From CBDCWT01 sp965223305 (GTDB lineage Bacteria > Planctomycetota > Planctomycetia > Pirellulales > Pirellulaceae): a DNA stretch of 54,873 nt. The stretch is from positions 1 through 54,873 of the forward strand of contig CBDCWT010000006.1 of the NCBI GenBank assembly GCA_965223305.1. Reading direction: 5' to 3'. Within the stretch, counting starts at the first letter, position 1; each line of letters opens with the position of its first letter. Shown here piece by piece: positions 8,492-17,961 of this stretch. The translations under genes were made by a program, and so were the position numbers. The notes under the pieces are model-generated. The model did no database searches. It was not told where the DNA came from and saw only the letters and a program-made list of their open reading frames with translations.

Positions 8492-9742
8492 ATGATCCGC
8501 CTAAAATTGGCAAGAGCGCCCCAGTACTTCTTTGGGTTTGTCGTCCTCATTTTCGCTGGCCAGACAGGCCTGTTGCGACTGTATGCAGGCGACTGGCCGC
8601 AGATCCTAGGCCCGCACCGTAGCGGCGAGGCGATGAACGAACCCGCCTTGGAACCCTGGGGGCGAACCGGTCCGCGGCAAGTCTGGAGCGTCGAGGTCGG
8701 TGAGGGCTTTGCCGGGCCCGCCGTCTCGAATTCCATTGTCTTCGCCTTTCACCGCGTCAACGGCAGCGAGCGAGCTGAGGCGTGGCGAGCAAGTTCGGGC
8801 GAGCGTGTCTGGCAGCGCGATTTCCCGGCCAGCTACCGCGGGCGGGTCAATCCCGATTCCGGGCCTCGTTGTGTCCCACTCGTGCACAACGGCCGCGTTT
8901 TCCTGTTCGGAGCCGCTGGTAATCTGTACTGTCTCGACGCCTCGGACGGGAAACCGATCTGGTCGCGCGACGCCTACGGCGACTTCGACGGCCGTGAGGG
9001 ATATTTTGGCGCAGGCAGCACTCCCATCGTTAGCCAAGGCAAGTTGCTGGTCAATGTAGGAGGTCCGCGGGCCGGACTGGTCGCCTTCGACCTGGAAACC
9101 GGAGCAACCGTTTGGCAGCTGCCCGGCGAAGGAGCAAGTTACTCCTCGCCGACCGCGACGACGATTGATGGACGGGAGGCGGTGATCTTCGTCACTCGTC
9201 TGAACACCGTCGCCGTGGATAGTGCCGGCCAGCTGCTATTCCGGTTTCCGTTCGGACGTAGCCGAACAACGGTAAATGCCGCCACACCGCTAGTCTTCGA
9301 CGAGCGTCTATTTATCTCCGCCAGCTACGGAATCGGCGCAAAGCTCACCCGTCTGCGTTCGGGCGCGCCCGAGACGATCTGGCAAAACGACTTGGCGATG
9401 TCCAGCCAATATACGACGTGCGTCCACTACGACGGGTTCCTGTACGGCGTGCACGGACGAGAGGACTTCAACAATGGCGAACTGCGCTGCATCGAAGCGA
9501 GTACCGGTGACATTCGTTGGCAGGCACGGCAAGTCGGTATCGCCCACACCATCTTGGTCCACGACCGACTACTCCTAGTCGGCGTGGAAGGAAATATCTG
9601 GTTGGTCGAGGCGACCCCAGCGGCCTTTCGCCCATTAGCCGAAGCCAGGCTTACCGACAGTACAACGCGAGCCCTGCCGGCCCTCTCGGATGGGCGGCTC
9701 TTCCTGCGAGATGCGCGGCGGCTGCGGTGTTTCGAACTGTGA
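8492..9742 (+). CDS. Exported PQQ-type beta-propeller protein
   Basis: 416 residues. Residues 10-32 form a signal or anchor segment. The body repeats the quinoprotein blade pattern: SGERVWQRDFP, LYCLDASDGKPIWSRDAYGD, LVAFDLETGATVWQLPGEGA, LRCIEASTGDIRWQARQ. The start GDWPQILGPHRSGEA is characteristic of the planctomycete exported propeller proteins annotated as outer membrane protein assembly factor BamB-like or PQQ-binding-like. No catalytic PQQ-dehydrogenase residues are apparent, so it is more likely a binding or scaffold protein in the periplasm than an enzyme. No strong ribosome binding site precedes ATG 8492. Confidence 0.9.
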   Translation: MIRLKLARAPQYFFGFVVLIFAGQTGLLRLYAGDWPQILGPHRSGEAMNEPALEPWGRTGPRQVWSVEVGEGFAGPAVSNSIVFAFHRVNGSERAEAWRASSGERVWQRDFPASYRGRVNPDSGPRCVPLVHNGRVFLFGAAGNLYCLDASDGKPIWSRDAYGDFDGREGYFGAGSTPIVSQGKLLVNVGGPRAGLVAFDLETGATVWQLPGEGASYSSPTATTIDGREAVIFVTRLNTVAVDSAGQLLFRFPFGRSRTTVNAATPLVFDERLFISASYGIGAKLTRLRSGAPETIWQNDLAMSSQYTTCVHYDGFLYGVHGREDFNNGELRCIEASTGDIRWQARQVGIAHTILVHDRLLLVGVEGNIWLVEATPAAFRPLAEARLTDSTTRALPALSDGRLFLRDARRLRCFEL

Positions 9743-9773
9743 GGCAGACGACACGGCGCGCCCCACAGCATCC

Positions 9774-9955
9774 TTAACCCGAATTATTCATGAGCGATCT
9801 GCTGCGAGGTCGTAAGTCCATCCGTGGCTTCGTCATGCTTCACAATTCTCCCTCGACGTATTGCTTCAATACGCCTGCGGAAGAATTGCTCGCCTTCCTT
9901 GCCACGAACGTACTTACAACCTCTCGCGACGATCTTCATGAATAATCCGGGTTAA
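9774..9955. mobile_element. MITE-like palindromic element, copy 1 (174 bp plus TTAA duplication)
   Basis: Core 9778-9951 begins CCCGAATTATTCATGA and ends TCATGAATAATCCGGG. Its arms stay complementary, with mismatches, for about 50 bp, and the centre holds GTATTGCTTCAATAC, so the whole element can fold into one long hairpin. It is flanked by TTAA on both sides (9774-9777, 9952-9955). The inverted copy at 28008-28181 differs at about one internal position. No ORF. The right TTAA also supplies the TAA stop of the alpha-CTD gene. Confidence 0.9.
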
Positions 9956-10212
9956 TGCTCGGCGCGTTGCCGGTAGAATCCGATGCTCTCTAAGGCCTGG
10001 TACACTTCCTCCAGCGTTTTCTCGCCAAAGTTCGAAATCGCCAGTAGGTTATCGGGCGTGCAGTTCAACAGATCTTGCACGGTAAAGATGCCACGTTCCT
10101 CGAGGCAATTTGTCGTCCGCACAGTCAGCCCAATCTCGGCCGTGCTCATCTCCAGACGCTCTGCCAAACTGCGAGATGCCTCTTCGGCTGCACTTAGAGG
10201 AATGCGAGTCAT
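9952..10212 (-). CDS. Stand-alone RNA polymerase alpha C-terminal-domain-like protein
   Basis: 86 residues from ATG 10212, chosen because AGGGAGGG lies eight bases upstream; the longer frame adds 42 unlikely residues. The C-terminal 55 residues match the alpha-CTD pattern: IGLTVRTTNCLEERGIFTVQ, then DLLNCTPDNLLAISNFGEKT, then LEEVYQALESIGF. In RpoA this helix-hairpin-helix fold contacts UP-element DNA and activators. Here the N-terminal assembly domain is absent, replaced by a short helical leader (LSAAEEASRSLAERLEMS). A role in transcription or DNA binding is inferred. The stop codon lies in the target duplication of the adjacent MITE. Confidence 0.85.
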   Translation of the reverse strand: MTRIPLSAAEEASRSLAERLEMSTAEIGLTVRTTNCLEERGIFTVQDLLNCTPDNLLAISNFGEKTLEEVYQALESIGFYRQRAEH

Positions 10213-10562
10213 TGGGGTCCCTCCCTGTCGAGTGACGGAACTATCCGCTTTGATGCTGAGGCCAGCCCGCACCACCTGATGCCCATCCAAAGCATCTCTG
10301 CTCGGTTGCCTAGTATAACAGCGGATCTGGCCAGACAAACCGCACCTGCAGCGGCCGCTGTCGTTCGCTCCGCGGGGCTATCACCGCTAGCTCCAAAGAT
10401 AGACCCGATGCGCAGACAGCCGGTAGCCGAATGCGGCGGGGCGCGGTCTCACGATTCCATCTGGCCGCCGGTGCCGTGTGGCTCGCCGTGGAGGATGGAG
10501 CGACGCTGAGGTGAGCGCGATGCCTCGGCGAAAAGCTGTCCAACCCGTATAATTAGGAGACG

Positions 10563-12905
10563 ATGGAGCTTCGCACACGCCAACATGAGTCACTCACGGA
10601 CGATATCCTGAAACCACTGACTCCCGCGCAGCGGGAGGCTGTCTGCCACGTCGACGGGCCGCTGCTCATTCTGGCCGGCCCTGGCAGCGGCAAAACCAAG
10701 GTGGTGACCCATCGCATCGCTTACCTGCTAGCACAAGGGGTGCCAGCACGGCAGATCTTGGCGCTCACCTTCACCAACAAAGCTGCGGACGAAATGAAGC
10801 TGCGGCTCGATCGGCTAGCGCCAAACCAACCCGTCTGGATGAGCACGTTTCATCGTTTCTGTGCGCGGCTGCTGAGAGTTCATGCCGCCCAGGTCGGTCT
10901 GGCGGAGAACTTCTCGATTTACGACGCCGAAGACAGCCGCAAGTTGCTGGCCGAAACGTTGCGAGCGAGCGAAACGACCATTACGCATGTCACTCCCGAA
11001 CAGCTCGCGCGGGAAATCAGCGCCGCCAAGAACAGCCTGCTGCCTGCCGATTGCTACAAACCTCGTCGCGGGGACCCACTTGGCTCGCTCGTCGAGAAGA
11101 TCTATCCGGACTACCAACAACGGCTGATCACCGCCAATGCCGTAGATTTCGACGACCTGTTGCTGCACGTCGCCACTTTGCTGCAAGAGAACGCACAGCT
11201 TAGACACGACTTAGACGCACGCTATCGCTATATCTCCGTCGACGAGTACCAGGACACGAACTTCGCCCAGTATGCGATCGTGCGGGCTCTGTCGCAAAAG
11301 TACGACAATCTCTCAGCGACGGGCGATCCGGACCAGTCGATCTACGGCTGGCGGGGCGCAAACCTCGACAACATCCTGGATTTCGGAAACGACTTCCCAA
11401 ACGTGCATGTGGTTCGGCTCGAGCAGAACTACCGTAGCACCGGCAACATCCTGCGTGTGGCGGACCAGCTGATCCACCACAATCGGCGCCGCCACGAGAA
11501 AGCTCTGTTCACCGAGAATCCGGCTGGGGAACCCGTTCGCTTGACCGTCTACCCAACCTGCCGGGATGAAGCACACGACATCGCTGCGACGATCTCGACG
11601 CTCATTCACAACGGTCAACGCCGCGCACGGGACTTCGCGATTTTCTACCGCGTCAACTCGCTCTCTCGCGGTCTGGAGAACGCGCTGCGCAACTTTAACA
11701 TCCCTTACCAGATCGTCCGCGGCTTGGAGTTCTACCAACGTAAGGAAGTTAAGGACATTTTGGCCTATCTTCATCTGATCAATAATCCACGGAACGATGT
11801 AGCTCTGCGACGCGTCATCAACGTACCTCCCCGGCGGATTGGGAAGGCAACCATCACGCAGTTGGCAGACCATGCGCGGCGCTACAATCTATCTCTGCTC
11901 GATGCAGCCCGAGAAGCAGGGCTCGTTGAGGCGTTGAGCAAGCGATCTGCCACGAACGTGGCGGCATTCGTTGCCATGTACGACCGTCTGAGTCTCCACG
12001 CGGCCGCTCCGCTGGAAGAGATCGTGGGACGGCTGATCGACGAGTCCGGCTATCAAGAATGGTTGGAGAACTCAGATCAGGAGGAGGACGCCGAACGCCT
12101 CGCCAACGTCCACGAACTCTTGAACGACGCCCGTGAGTACGACGTCCGCCATCCCGAAGGCTCACCCCTCGAGAGCTTTCTCGAAGAAGTTGCCTTGTCG
12201 AGCGATGTCGACGAGTGGGAAAGTGAAACCGATCGCGTATCCCTGATGACACTGCATGCGGCCAAGGGTCTCGAGTTTCCGGTCGTCTTCATCATGGCCG
12301 TCGAGCAGCACTTCATGCCCCATAACCGCAGCCTGGAAGATCCCATGATGATGGAAGAAGAGCGGCGGCTGTTTTTCGTGGGGATCACGCGTGCCGAGGA
12401 GAACCTGCAGATCAGCCTGGCGTGCCGCCGGTTCCTACAGGGCTCGCCGAGGATCATGGTACCCAGCTCGTTCCTGGTAGAGTTGCCACGCGAGGAAATG
12501 GACGTTCGCGAGCCACCGGGCAAGAGTGCCTTCAGGCCGGATCTCCCAGAGTTCGAGGGTGCGGACGAAGAAGGGGATTTCGCCTACGACCAGACGCTCG
12601 AAGTCGACGACCAAGTGAGCCAGTTGCCGGAAACAGACTCGGAGTCGCCGCAGTCGATGCCTCCGGCCGTGATCACAGCGGCTGAGCTGTTGGGAGAAAG
12701 TCCATCGCCGGTCCGCGCCGACCCGGATAGTTTTCGTCGTGGAATGGTGGTGCAACATCCGGAATTCGGGTTGGGCAAGATCGTCGCCCTAAGCGGTGCC
12801 GCAAGCAAGCGGCGGGCGACCGTGCAATTCTTCACACAGGATCGAGAAAGGAAATTCGTCCTGATTCACAGCCAGCTGCAACCAGTGAAATCCAGAGAGT
12901 CATGA
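10563..12905 (+). CDS. UvrD/PcrA-type ATP-dependent DNA helicase
   Basis: 780 residues, intact. Superfamily 1A motifs in order: Walker A GPGSGKT (39-45), LTFTNKAADEMK (Ia), STFHRFCARLL, DEYQDTN (II, near 222), GDPDQSIYGWRGA (III), LEQNYRST (IV), VSLMTLHAAKGLEFPVVF (V, near 560) and FVGITRAEENL (VI, near 606). A C-terminal region ends in a small domain with MVVQHPEFGLGKIVALSG, the Tudor-like module found at the end of PcrA/UvrD proteins. Role: 3'-5' unwinding in nucleotide excision and mismatch repair and removal of proteins from DNA. AGGAG is only three bases from ATG 10563, so the start is slightly uncertain. The stop overlaps the next start as ATGA. Confidence 0.96.
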   Translation: MELRTRQHESLTDDILKPLTPAQREAVCHVDGPLLILAGPGSGKTKVVTHRIAYLLAQGVPARQILALTFTNKAADEMKLRLDRLAPNQPVWMSTFHRFCARLLRVHAAQVGLAENFSIYDAEDSRKLLAETLRASETTITHVTPEQLAREISAAKNSLLPADCYKPRRGDPLGSLVEKIYPDYQQRLITANAVDFDDLLLHVATLLQENAQLRHDLDARYRYISVDEYQDTNFAQYAIVRALSQKYDNLSATGDPDQSIYGWRGANLDNILDFGNDFPNVHVVRLEQNYRSTGNILRVADQLIHHNRRRHEKALFTENPAGEPVRLTVYPTCRDEAHDIAATISTLIHNGQRRARDFAIFYRVNSLSRGLENALRNFNIPYQIVRGLEFYQRKEVKDILAYLHLINNPRNDVALRRVINVPPRRIGKATITQLADHARRYNLSLLDAAREAGLVEALSKRSATNVAAFVAMYDRLSLHAAAPLEEIVGRLIDESGYQEWLENSDQEEDAERLANVHELLNDAREYDVRHPEGSPLESFLEEVALSSDVDEWESETDRVSLMTLHAAKGLEFPVVFIMAVEQHFMPHNRSLEDPMMMEEERRLFFVGITRAEENLQISLACRRFLQGSPRIMVPSSFLVELPREEMDVREPPGKSAFRPDLPEFEGADEEGDFAYDQTLEVDDQVSQLPETDSESPQSMPPAVITAAELLGESPSPVRADPDSFRRGMVVQHPEFGLGKIVALSGAASKRRATVQFFTQDRERKFVLIHSQLQPVKSRES

Positions 12906-14356
12906 GCACCAGTTTTCCGAAGGTCGCGCAGCTCAAGACAATCCACGCACTTCAGCAACACCTGCAGCAGCTGGGCTGGGAGCTGCCGATTGACGAGAAC
13001 ATCCTGTCGGCTGCCGAACACTCGCCACTCGCTGCCGATTTGGAAATCGGTGGTTTTCGCGTCGGCAACCGGTGGTGTATTCATCCCATGGAGGGCTGGG
13101 ACGCGAACCGTGACGGGAGCCCGTCAGAACTAACCTTGCGTCGCTGGAAAAACTTCGGCATTAGCGGAGCGAAGCTGATCTGGGGCGGCGAGGCAGCCGC
13201 GGTCCAGGAAGATGGCCGCGCCAACCCCAACCAAACGCTCGCTGTCCCGGCCAACCGCGCCGGGCTGGCTGCATTGCTCGAGACCCTCCAAGACGCTCAC
13301 AAGCAGCGATTTGGAAACACCGATGATCTCTTGGTAGGCCTCCAGCTGACCCATTCCGGCCGCTTTTGCCGACCCGACTCCAAGCAGCTCCAGCCCCGAC
13401 TCGCCTACCATCACCCGTTGCTGGACGCCAAATTTGGAATCGATCCAGAGGACGCCGCGGTCGTCTGCAGCGACGACTACCTGGAGCGATTAATCGACGC
13501 CTACGTCGCCGCGGCAGGGGTCGCACGCGATGTCGGGTTCCGGTTCGTGGACATCAAGACTTGCCACGGCTACCTAATGCACGAGTTCCTCAGCGCAGAG
13601 CGGCGAGCTGGCAAGTTTGGCGGCGACTTTGAGGGTCGGACGCGACTGCTGCGGACAATTATCGGTCGGGTGAGGGCCGAGTACCCGGACTTGATGGTGG
13701 TCGTGCGGTTGAGTCTGTTTGACATGCCCCCCTTTGAAGGCCCCGACGTCGGGCGGCCCATGAACTTCTCAGAGCTGCTGCCCTATCGCCTCGCTTTTGG
13801 CGCGGACCCATCCAATCCGCTGGAGTATGACCTGCGCGAACCGCTGTTGCTGATGGAACGGCTTACCGAACTCGGCGTTGTGTCGGTCAACCTATCTGCG
13901 GGAAGCCCCTACTACAACCCCCACATCCAGCGACCGGCGATGTTTCCCCCCAGCGACGGCTACCAGCCTCCGGAAGATCCGCTGATCAGCGTCGCTAGGC
14001 AAATCACCGCCGCCCGCCAGTGCAAACAGGCCTTCCCCGAGCTGCCGTTGGTCGGCAGCGGTTTCACCTACTTGCAAGACTACCTGCCCCATGTGGCGCA
14101 GGCAGTCGTCCGCAATGGCTGGATCGATGCGGTCGGCATCGGCCGCATGGTCCTCTCGTACCCTGATCTCCCGGCCGACACGTTAGCAGGCAGGCCCCTG
14201 CAGCGGAAACGCGTGTGCCGCACTTTCAGCGACTGCACCAGCGCGCCCCGCAATGGTCTCGTCTCAGGCTGCTTCCCGCTTGACCCGCACTACAAACAGC
14301 TTGCCGAGTTCGAGGAGTTGCGAGAAATCAAACAGCAGCTTCGCAAGGCGCCGTAG
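12902..14356 (+). CDS. NADH:flavin oxidoreductase, Old Yellow Enzyme family
   Basis: 484 residues overlapping the helicase gene by four bases (ATGA), so translation is probably coupled. FMN-binding TIM-barrel features: HPMEGWDANRDGSPSELTLR (near 60), GAKLIWGGEAAAVQEDGRAN, LQLTHSGRFCRP, the GFRFVDIKTCHGYLMHEFLS segment that holds catalytic and substrate-facing residues, VVVRLSLFD, and a final phosphate-binding VGSGFTYLQDY ... VGIGRMVLSYPDLP. Longer than simple OYEs (about 360) because of inserted loops, but lacking the C-terminal FeS/FAD part of dienoyl-CoA reductases, although a Cys-containing tail follows (RKRVCRTFSDCTSAPRNG). Substrate unknown. Confidence 0.93.
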   Translation: MSTSFPKVAQLKTIHALQQHLQQLGWELPIDENILSAAEHSPLAADLEIGGFRVGNRWCIHPMEGWDANRDGSPSELTLRRWKNFGISGAKLIWGGEAAAVQEDGRANPNQTLAVPANRAGLAALLETLQDAHKQRFGNTDDLLVGLQLTHSGRFCRPDSKQLQPRLAYHHPLLDAKFGIDPEDAAVVCSDDYLERLIDAYVAAAGVARDVGFRFVDIKTCHGYLMHEFLSAERRAGKFGGDFEGRTRLLRTIIGRVRAEYPDLMVVVRLSLFDMPPFEGPDVGRPMNFSELLPYRLAFGADPSNPLEYDLREPLLLMERLTELGVVSVNLSAGSPYYNPHIQRPAMFPPSDGYQPPEDPLISVARQITAARQCKQAFPELPLVGSGFTYLQDYLPHVAQAVVRNGWIDAVGIGRMVLSYPDLPADTLAGRPLQRKRVCRTFSDCTSAPRNGLVSGCFPLDPHYKQLAEFEELREIKQQLRKAP

Positions 14357-14431
14357 GTATGGCCCGCGTTTCGAAGTGGTGCTTTCCGCCTTTCCGCAGG
14401 GACAAGATGTCAGATTTGTCGAGTTTTTCGT

Positions 14432-14499
14432 AACCCGAAGCGTAAGCGAGGGGAGTTGGTGCACCAACGCAAGTCATTCCCTCGCTAACGCTTCGGGTT
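14432..14499. repeat. Palindromic repeat, family D, copy 1
   Basis: Inverted arms AACCCGAAGCGTAAGCGAGG and CCTCGCTAACGCTTCGGGTT around a core containing GTTGGTGCACCAAC, itself a palindrome. It lies between the oxidoreductase and mfd. A second copy in the same general form is at 45202-45268. Confidence 0.8.
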
Positions 14500-14640
14500 C
14501 CGATAGAGGCCAAACGCGCATCTTCAAAACTCACGCCTTGGGTTCCGAGCAGCATCGCGGTCGACTGGTGGAAAAGCAGCGCGAGTCGACCGGCGTAACT
14601 CTGGGTCAATCGGCGGTCAAACGATAGAATAACGCGCAGC

Positions 14641-17600
14641 ATGAGCATCGCGGAATCGGCAACCTCCGCACTGGACCAGGTGCGGCAGCTGCCTAACTCC
14701 TTGAGCAGGGCCAAGGACTTCCTCTCAGCCGTCGCCGCTTTGCAGGCGGAGGGCGAAGCGAGCTTCGAGGGTGTCTGGGGATCTTCTTCTGCGCTGTTGG
14801 CGACGGCGTTATGGCAGCATGCGCCCGCGGGGCTGGTGGTTGTCTGCCCCACAGCCGAGGGCATCGATGCGGCATACGACGATCTGACATTATTCTCAGG
14901 GGTCGAGCCCCTACGGTTTCCGGCCTGGGAATCGATGCCGGACGAAAGGCTGGTCCACGACGAGATCTACGGCCAGCGACTCCGGACACTGAAGGTGCTG
15001 GGCACCCCCTTCGGCACCCGGCGAAACGGGGCCGCCAAGCCCTGTGTGGCCACCAGCATCCAAAGTCTGCTGCAGCCTGTGCCCAGCCCTCAGGAACTGA
15101 GCAACCACACTCGCTGGCTGCGCGTCGGGGACGCCTTCGATCTGCCGGAACTGCTCCGTTGGCTAGCGGAGCAACGATTTCACGCCACTAGTGCCGTCGA
15201 GCTTCCCGGCGAGTTCTCCGCACGGGGTGGGATACTCGATCTGTTTGGACCCGATTGGTCGGCCCCGGTGCGTCTCGAGTTGTTCGGCGATGAAGTGGCA
15301 TCGATTCGCGAGTTTGATGTCTCGAGCCAACGGAGTTTGCGGGCGCTCAAGGAAGTGGAGATCACCGTACTGCGGCCCGCCCAGCGGTGGGCTGCACACT
15401 TTACCGACTACCTGAAGTCTGGTTGGTGGCTGTTGTCGCTGGATCCCGAAGTTGCGCATGAGCACGCGAACCACTACCTGCAGCTGCTGGAGGAGCCGGC
15501 CGAATCACACAGTCTGAAAGAAGTGACGAGCCGCTGGAAGTCCTTCCCACTGGCCACGGCGACGGGGATCGCGGAAGGCCGGTCGGGTGCGGCGTTCCAG
15601 CTGCAGGCTGAGTCGGTTGAACGGTTCAGCGGCGAAGTGAGCCGCGTCCGCGAAGAGCTGCAGCGTGTCGGTGAGGGCGATACCGTTTTTCTGGTCACAA
15701 CCACCACGGCAGAAGTCGACCGACTGCAAGAGATCTTGGGCTCGACCAAGCTGGCTCAGGCTGGCCGGCTGCAGTACGTCGTCGGGTTTCTGAACGAGGG
15801 ATTTCGCTTCCGCGCCGAGAAGGCGGTTCTCGTATCGGCCAACGAACTGTTTCAGCGCAGCTCGTTGCGCCGTCTTTCGCGCCGTCATCTCGGAAGGCGA
15901 TTGACAGCTTTGTCGAGTTGCGCAGCGGCGATCTCGTCGTGCACCTAAGTCACGGCATCGGCCGCTACCGCGGCGTCGAGCTGTTGGACAAACAGGGCAA
16001 TGTAGAAGAGCATCTGCTGATCGAGTTCGCCGGGGGGGCCCGGGTCTACGTACCCGCCACCAAGATCGACTTGGTCCAGAAGTACGTAGGAGGAACCAAG
16101 ACAACCCCTAAGCTGGCGCGGCTAGGTGGAGCGGCTTGGTTACGCCAGAAAAAGGCAGCGGAAGCGGCCGTGCAGGACATGGCTGCCGAGATGCTCGAAC
16201 TGCAGGCCGAGCGGCTCAGCAGGCCGGGCAATGCGCTGGCCACAGATGGCCGAGTGGCAGCAGGAGTTCGACGCCTCATTCCCCTACGAAGAAACGTCCG
16301 ACCAACTGGTCGCGATTCGCGAAATCAAAGCCGATATGGAGTCGGCGCAACCGATGGATCGGCTGCTCTGCGGCGATGTCGGTTTCGGCAAGACCGAGCT
16401 GGCAATGCGGGCGGCGGTTCAAAGCGGTTGACAACGGCTACCAGGTCGCCGTGCTGGTGCCGACAACGGTGCTCGCCGAACAGCACTACCATACCTTCTC
16501 GGAACGCATGGCCGAGTTTCCCTTCGATATCGCTCGGCTGAGCCGGTTTTGCTCGACCAAAGAGCAACGCGAGATTGTGCAGGGTCTGCGCGGCGGACGG
16601 ATCGATATCGTCATCGGAACGCATCGGCTGGCGTCCAAGGATGTGCAGTTCCATAACCTTGGGCTTGTCATCATTGACGAAGAACAACGTTTCGGGGGTC
16701 GAAGTCAAGGAACGCCTGAAGCAGCTCCGCGCGACCGTCGATATCCTGACCATGACGGCCACGCCAATTCCCAGAACTCTGCACATGAGTCTAGTTGGCG
16801 TACGAGACATCTCCAATCTCGAGACGCCACCTGAAGACCGCGTGGCCATCGAGACCCAGTTATCGCGGTTCGACCGTGGTCTGATCCGCCGAGCGGTGCT
16901 TCGCGAATTGAATCGAGAGGGGCAAGTCTTCTTCGTTCACAACCGCGTGCAAGACATTCAGGTGGTGGCTGAAAAGCTGAAACAAATCGTTCCAGAGGCA
17001 ACGGTCGAGATCGCACACGGGCAGATGCCTGAAGATCACCTGGAACAGGTAATGGTCGACTTCGTCGCCCATAGGTTCGACCTGTTGCTGGCCACCACCA
17101 TCGTTGAAAGCGGCTTGGACATTCCCAACGCGAACACGATCTTCATCGACGAGGCAGACCGCTACGGACTGGCCGATCTCCATCAGCTGCGAGGCCGTGT
17201 GGGCCGCTACAAACACCGCGCCTACTGCTATCTGCTGATCGACCAACACAAGCACCTGACACCAAACGCTGCTAAGCGGCTGCGCGCCATCGAAGAGTTT
17301 TCCGAGATGGGAGCTGGCTTCGCGCTCTCCATGCGCGACCTGGAGATCCGTGGCGCCGGGAATCTGCTGGGGCATCAACAAAGCGGGCACATTGCCGCGG
17401 TCGGCTACGAGTTCTACTGCCAGCTGCTGGAGACTGCCGTGCGCTCCCTGAAGAAGATCCCGCGTCGTTTGTCGGTGGATGTCGATCTCGACTTGCCCGG
17501 AACGGCCTATTTTCCAGATGACTACGTCCCTGACATGCGGCTGAAAATCGATCTTTACCGCCGTCTACGGCGGGCTGCCAGCTACGATGAACTGAGAGAG

Positions 17601-17901
17601 TATCGAGAAGAGTTGGTCGACCGCTTTGGGACACCCAGTGAGCCGGTCAACCGCCTGCTGGATTTGGCCGAATTGCGGCTGGATGCGGCCCGCTGGCAGA
17701 TCACATCGGTTTATCTCGAAGATCGGTATCTTGTGCTAGCATTTGCTGACTCCAGTCGCATGAGGGAGTTACAGAACCGATCGAGGCGAAAGCTGCGAAT
17801 CGTCGACGGGCACCACGCCTATTCTCCGTTGGAAGGCCTCAGTGATCGACCACCTCGAAGTCGCAAAATCGGTGTTGCGACCAGAGGGCATCGAGCAGTA
17901 A
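14641..17901 (+). pseudogene. mfd: Transcription-repair coupling factor, five apparent frameshifts
   Basis: Joined frames give about 1086 residues, close to normal Mfd length. Order: UvrB-homology region (FPAWESMPDERLVHDEIYGQ; LPGEFSARGGILDLFG), RNA-polymerase interaction domain (LVVHLSHGIGRYRGVELLDK), helicase core with Walker A LLCGDVGFGKTELAMRAA, VAVLVPTTVLAEQHYHTFSE, DEEQRFG, ILTMTATPIPRTLHMSLVGV, VVEKLKQ-type helicase lobe 2 with QLRGRVGRYKHRAYCYLL, and the TRCF D7 end (RIVDGHHAYSPLEG ... LEVAKSVLRPEGIEQ). Shifts lie near 15893-15897 (AAGG, one base short), 16231-16241, 16408-16418 (one extra base before TTCAAAGCG), 16691-16696 (GGGGG, one extra) and 17800-17846. Role: releases stalled RNA polymerase and recruits UvrA. 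Conserved motifs on both sides of every break argue for base-call error. Confidence 0.88.
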
Positions 17902-17961
17902 ACTCCCGCCCCCAGCGCCAACCCCTTTTCGCGCCGGGTCTCCTCCCGCTCGTCCTCACCC

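Noticed and set aside
14641..17901. Programmed frameshifting in mfd
   Set aside because: Five shifts in both directions with no slippery-site and stimulator pattern are not compatible with recoding; base-call errors or mutation explain them better.
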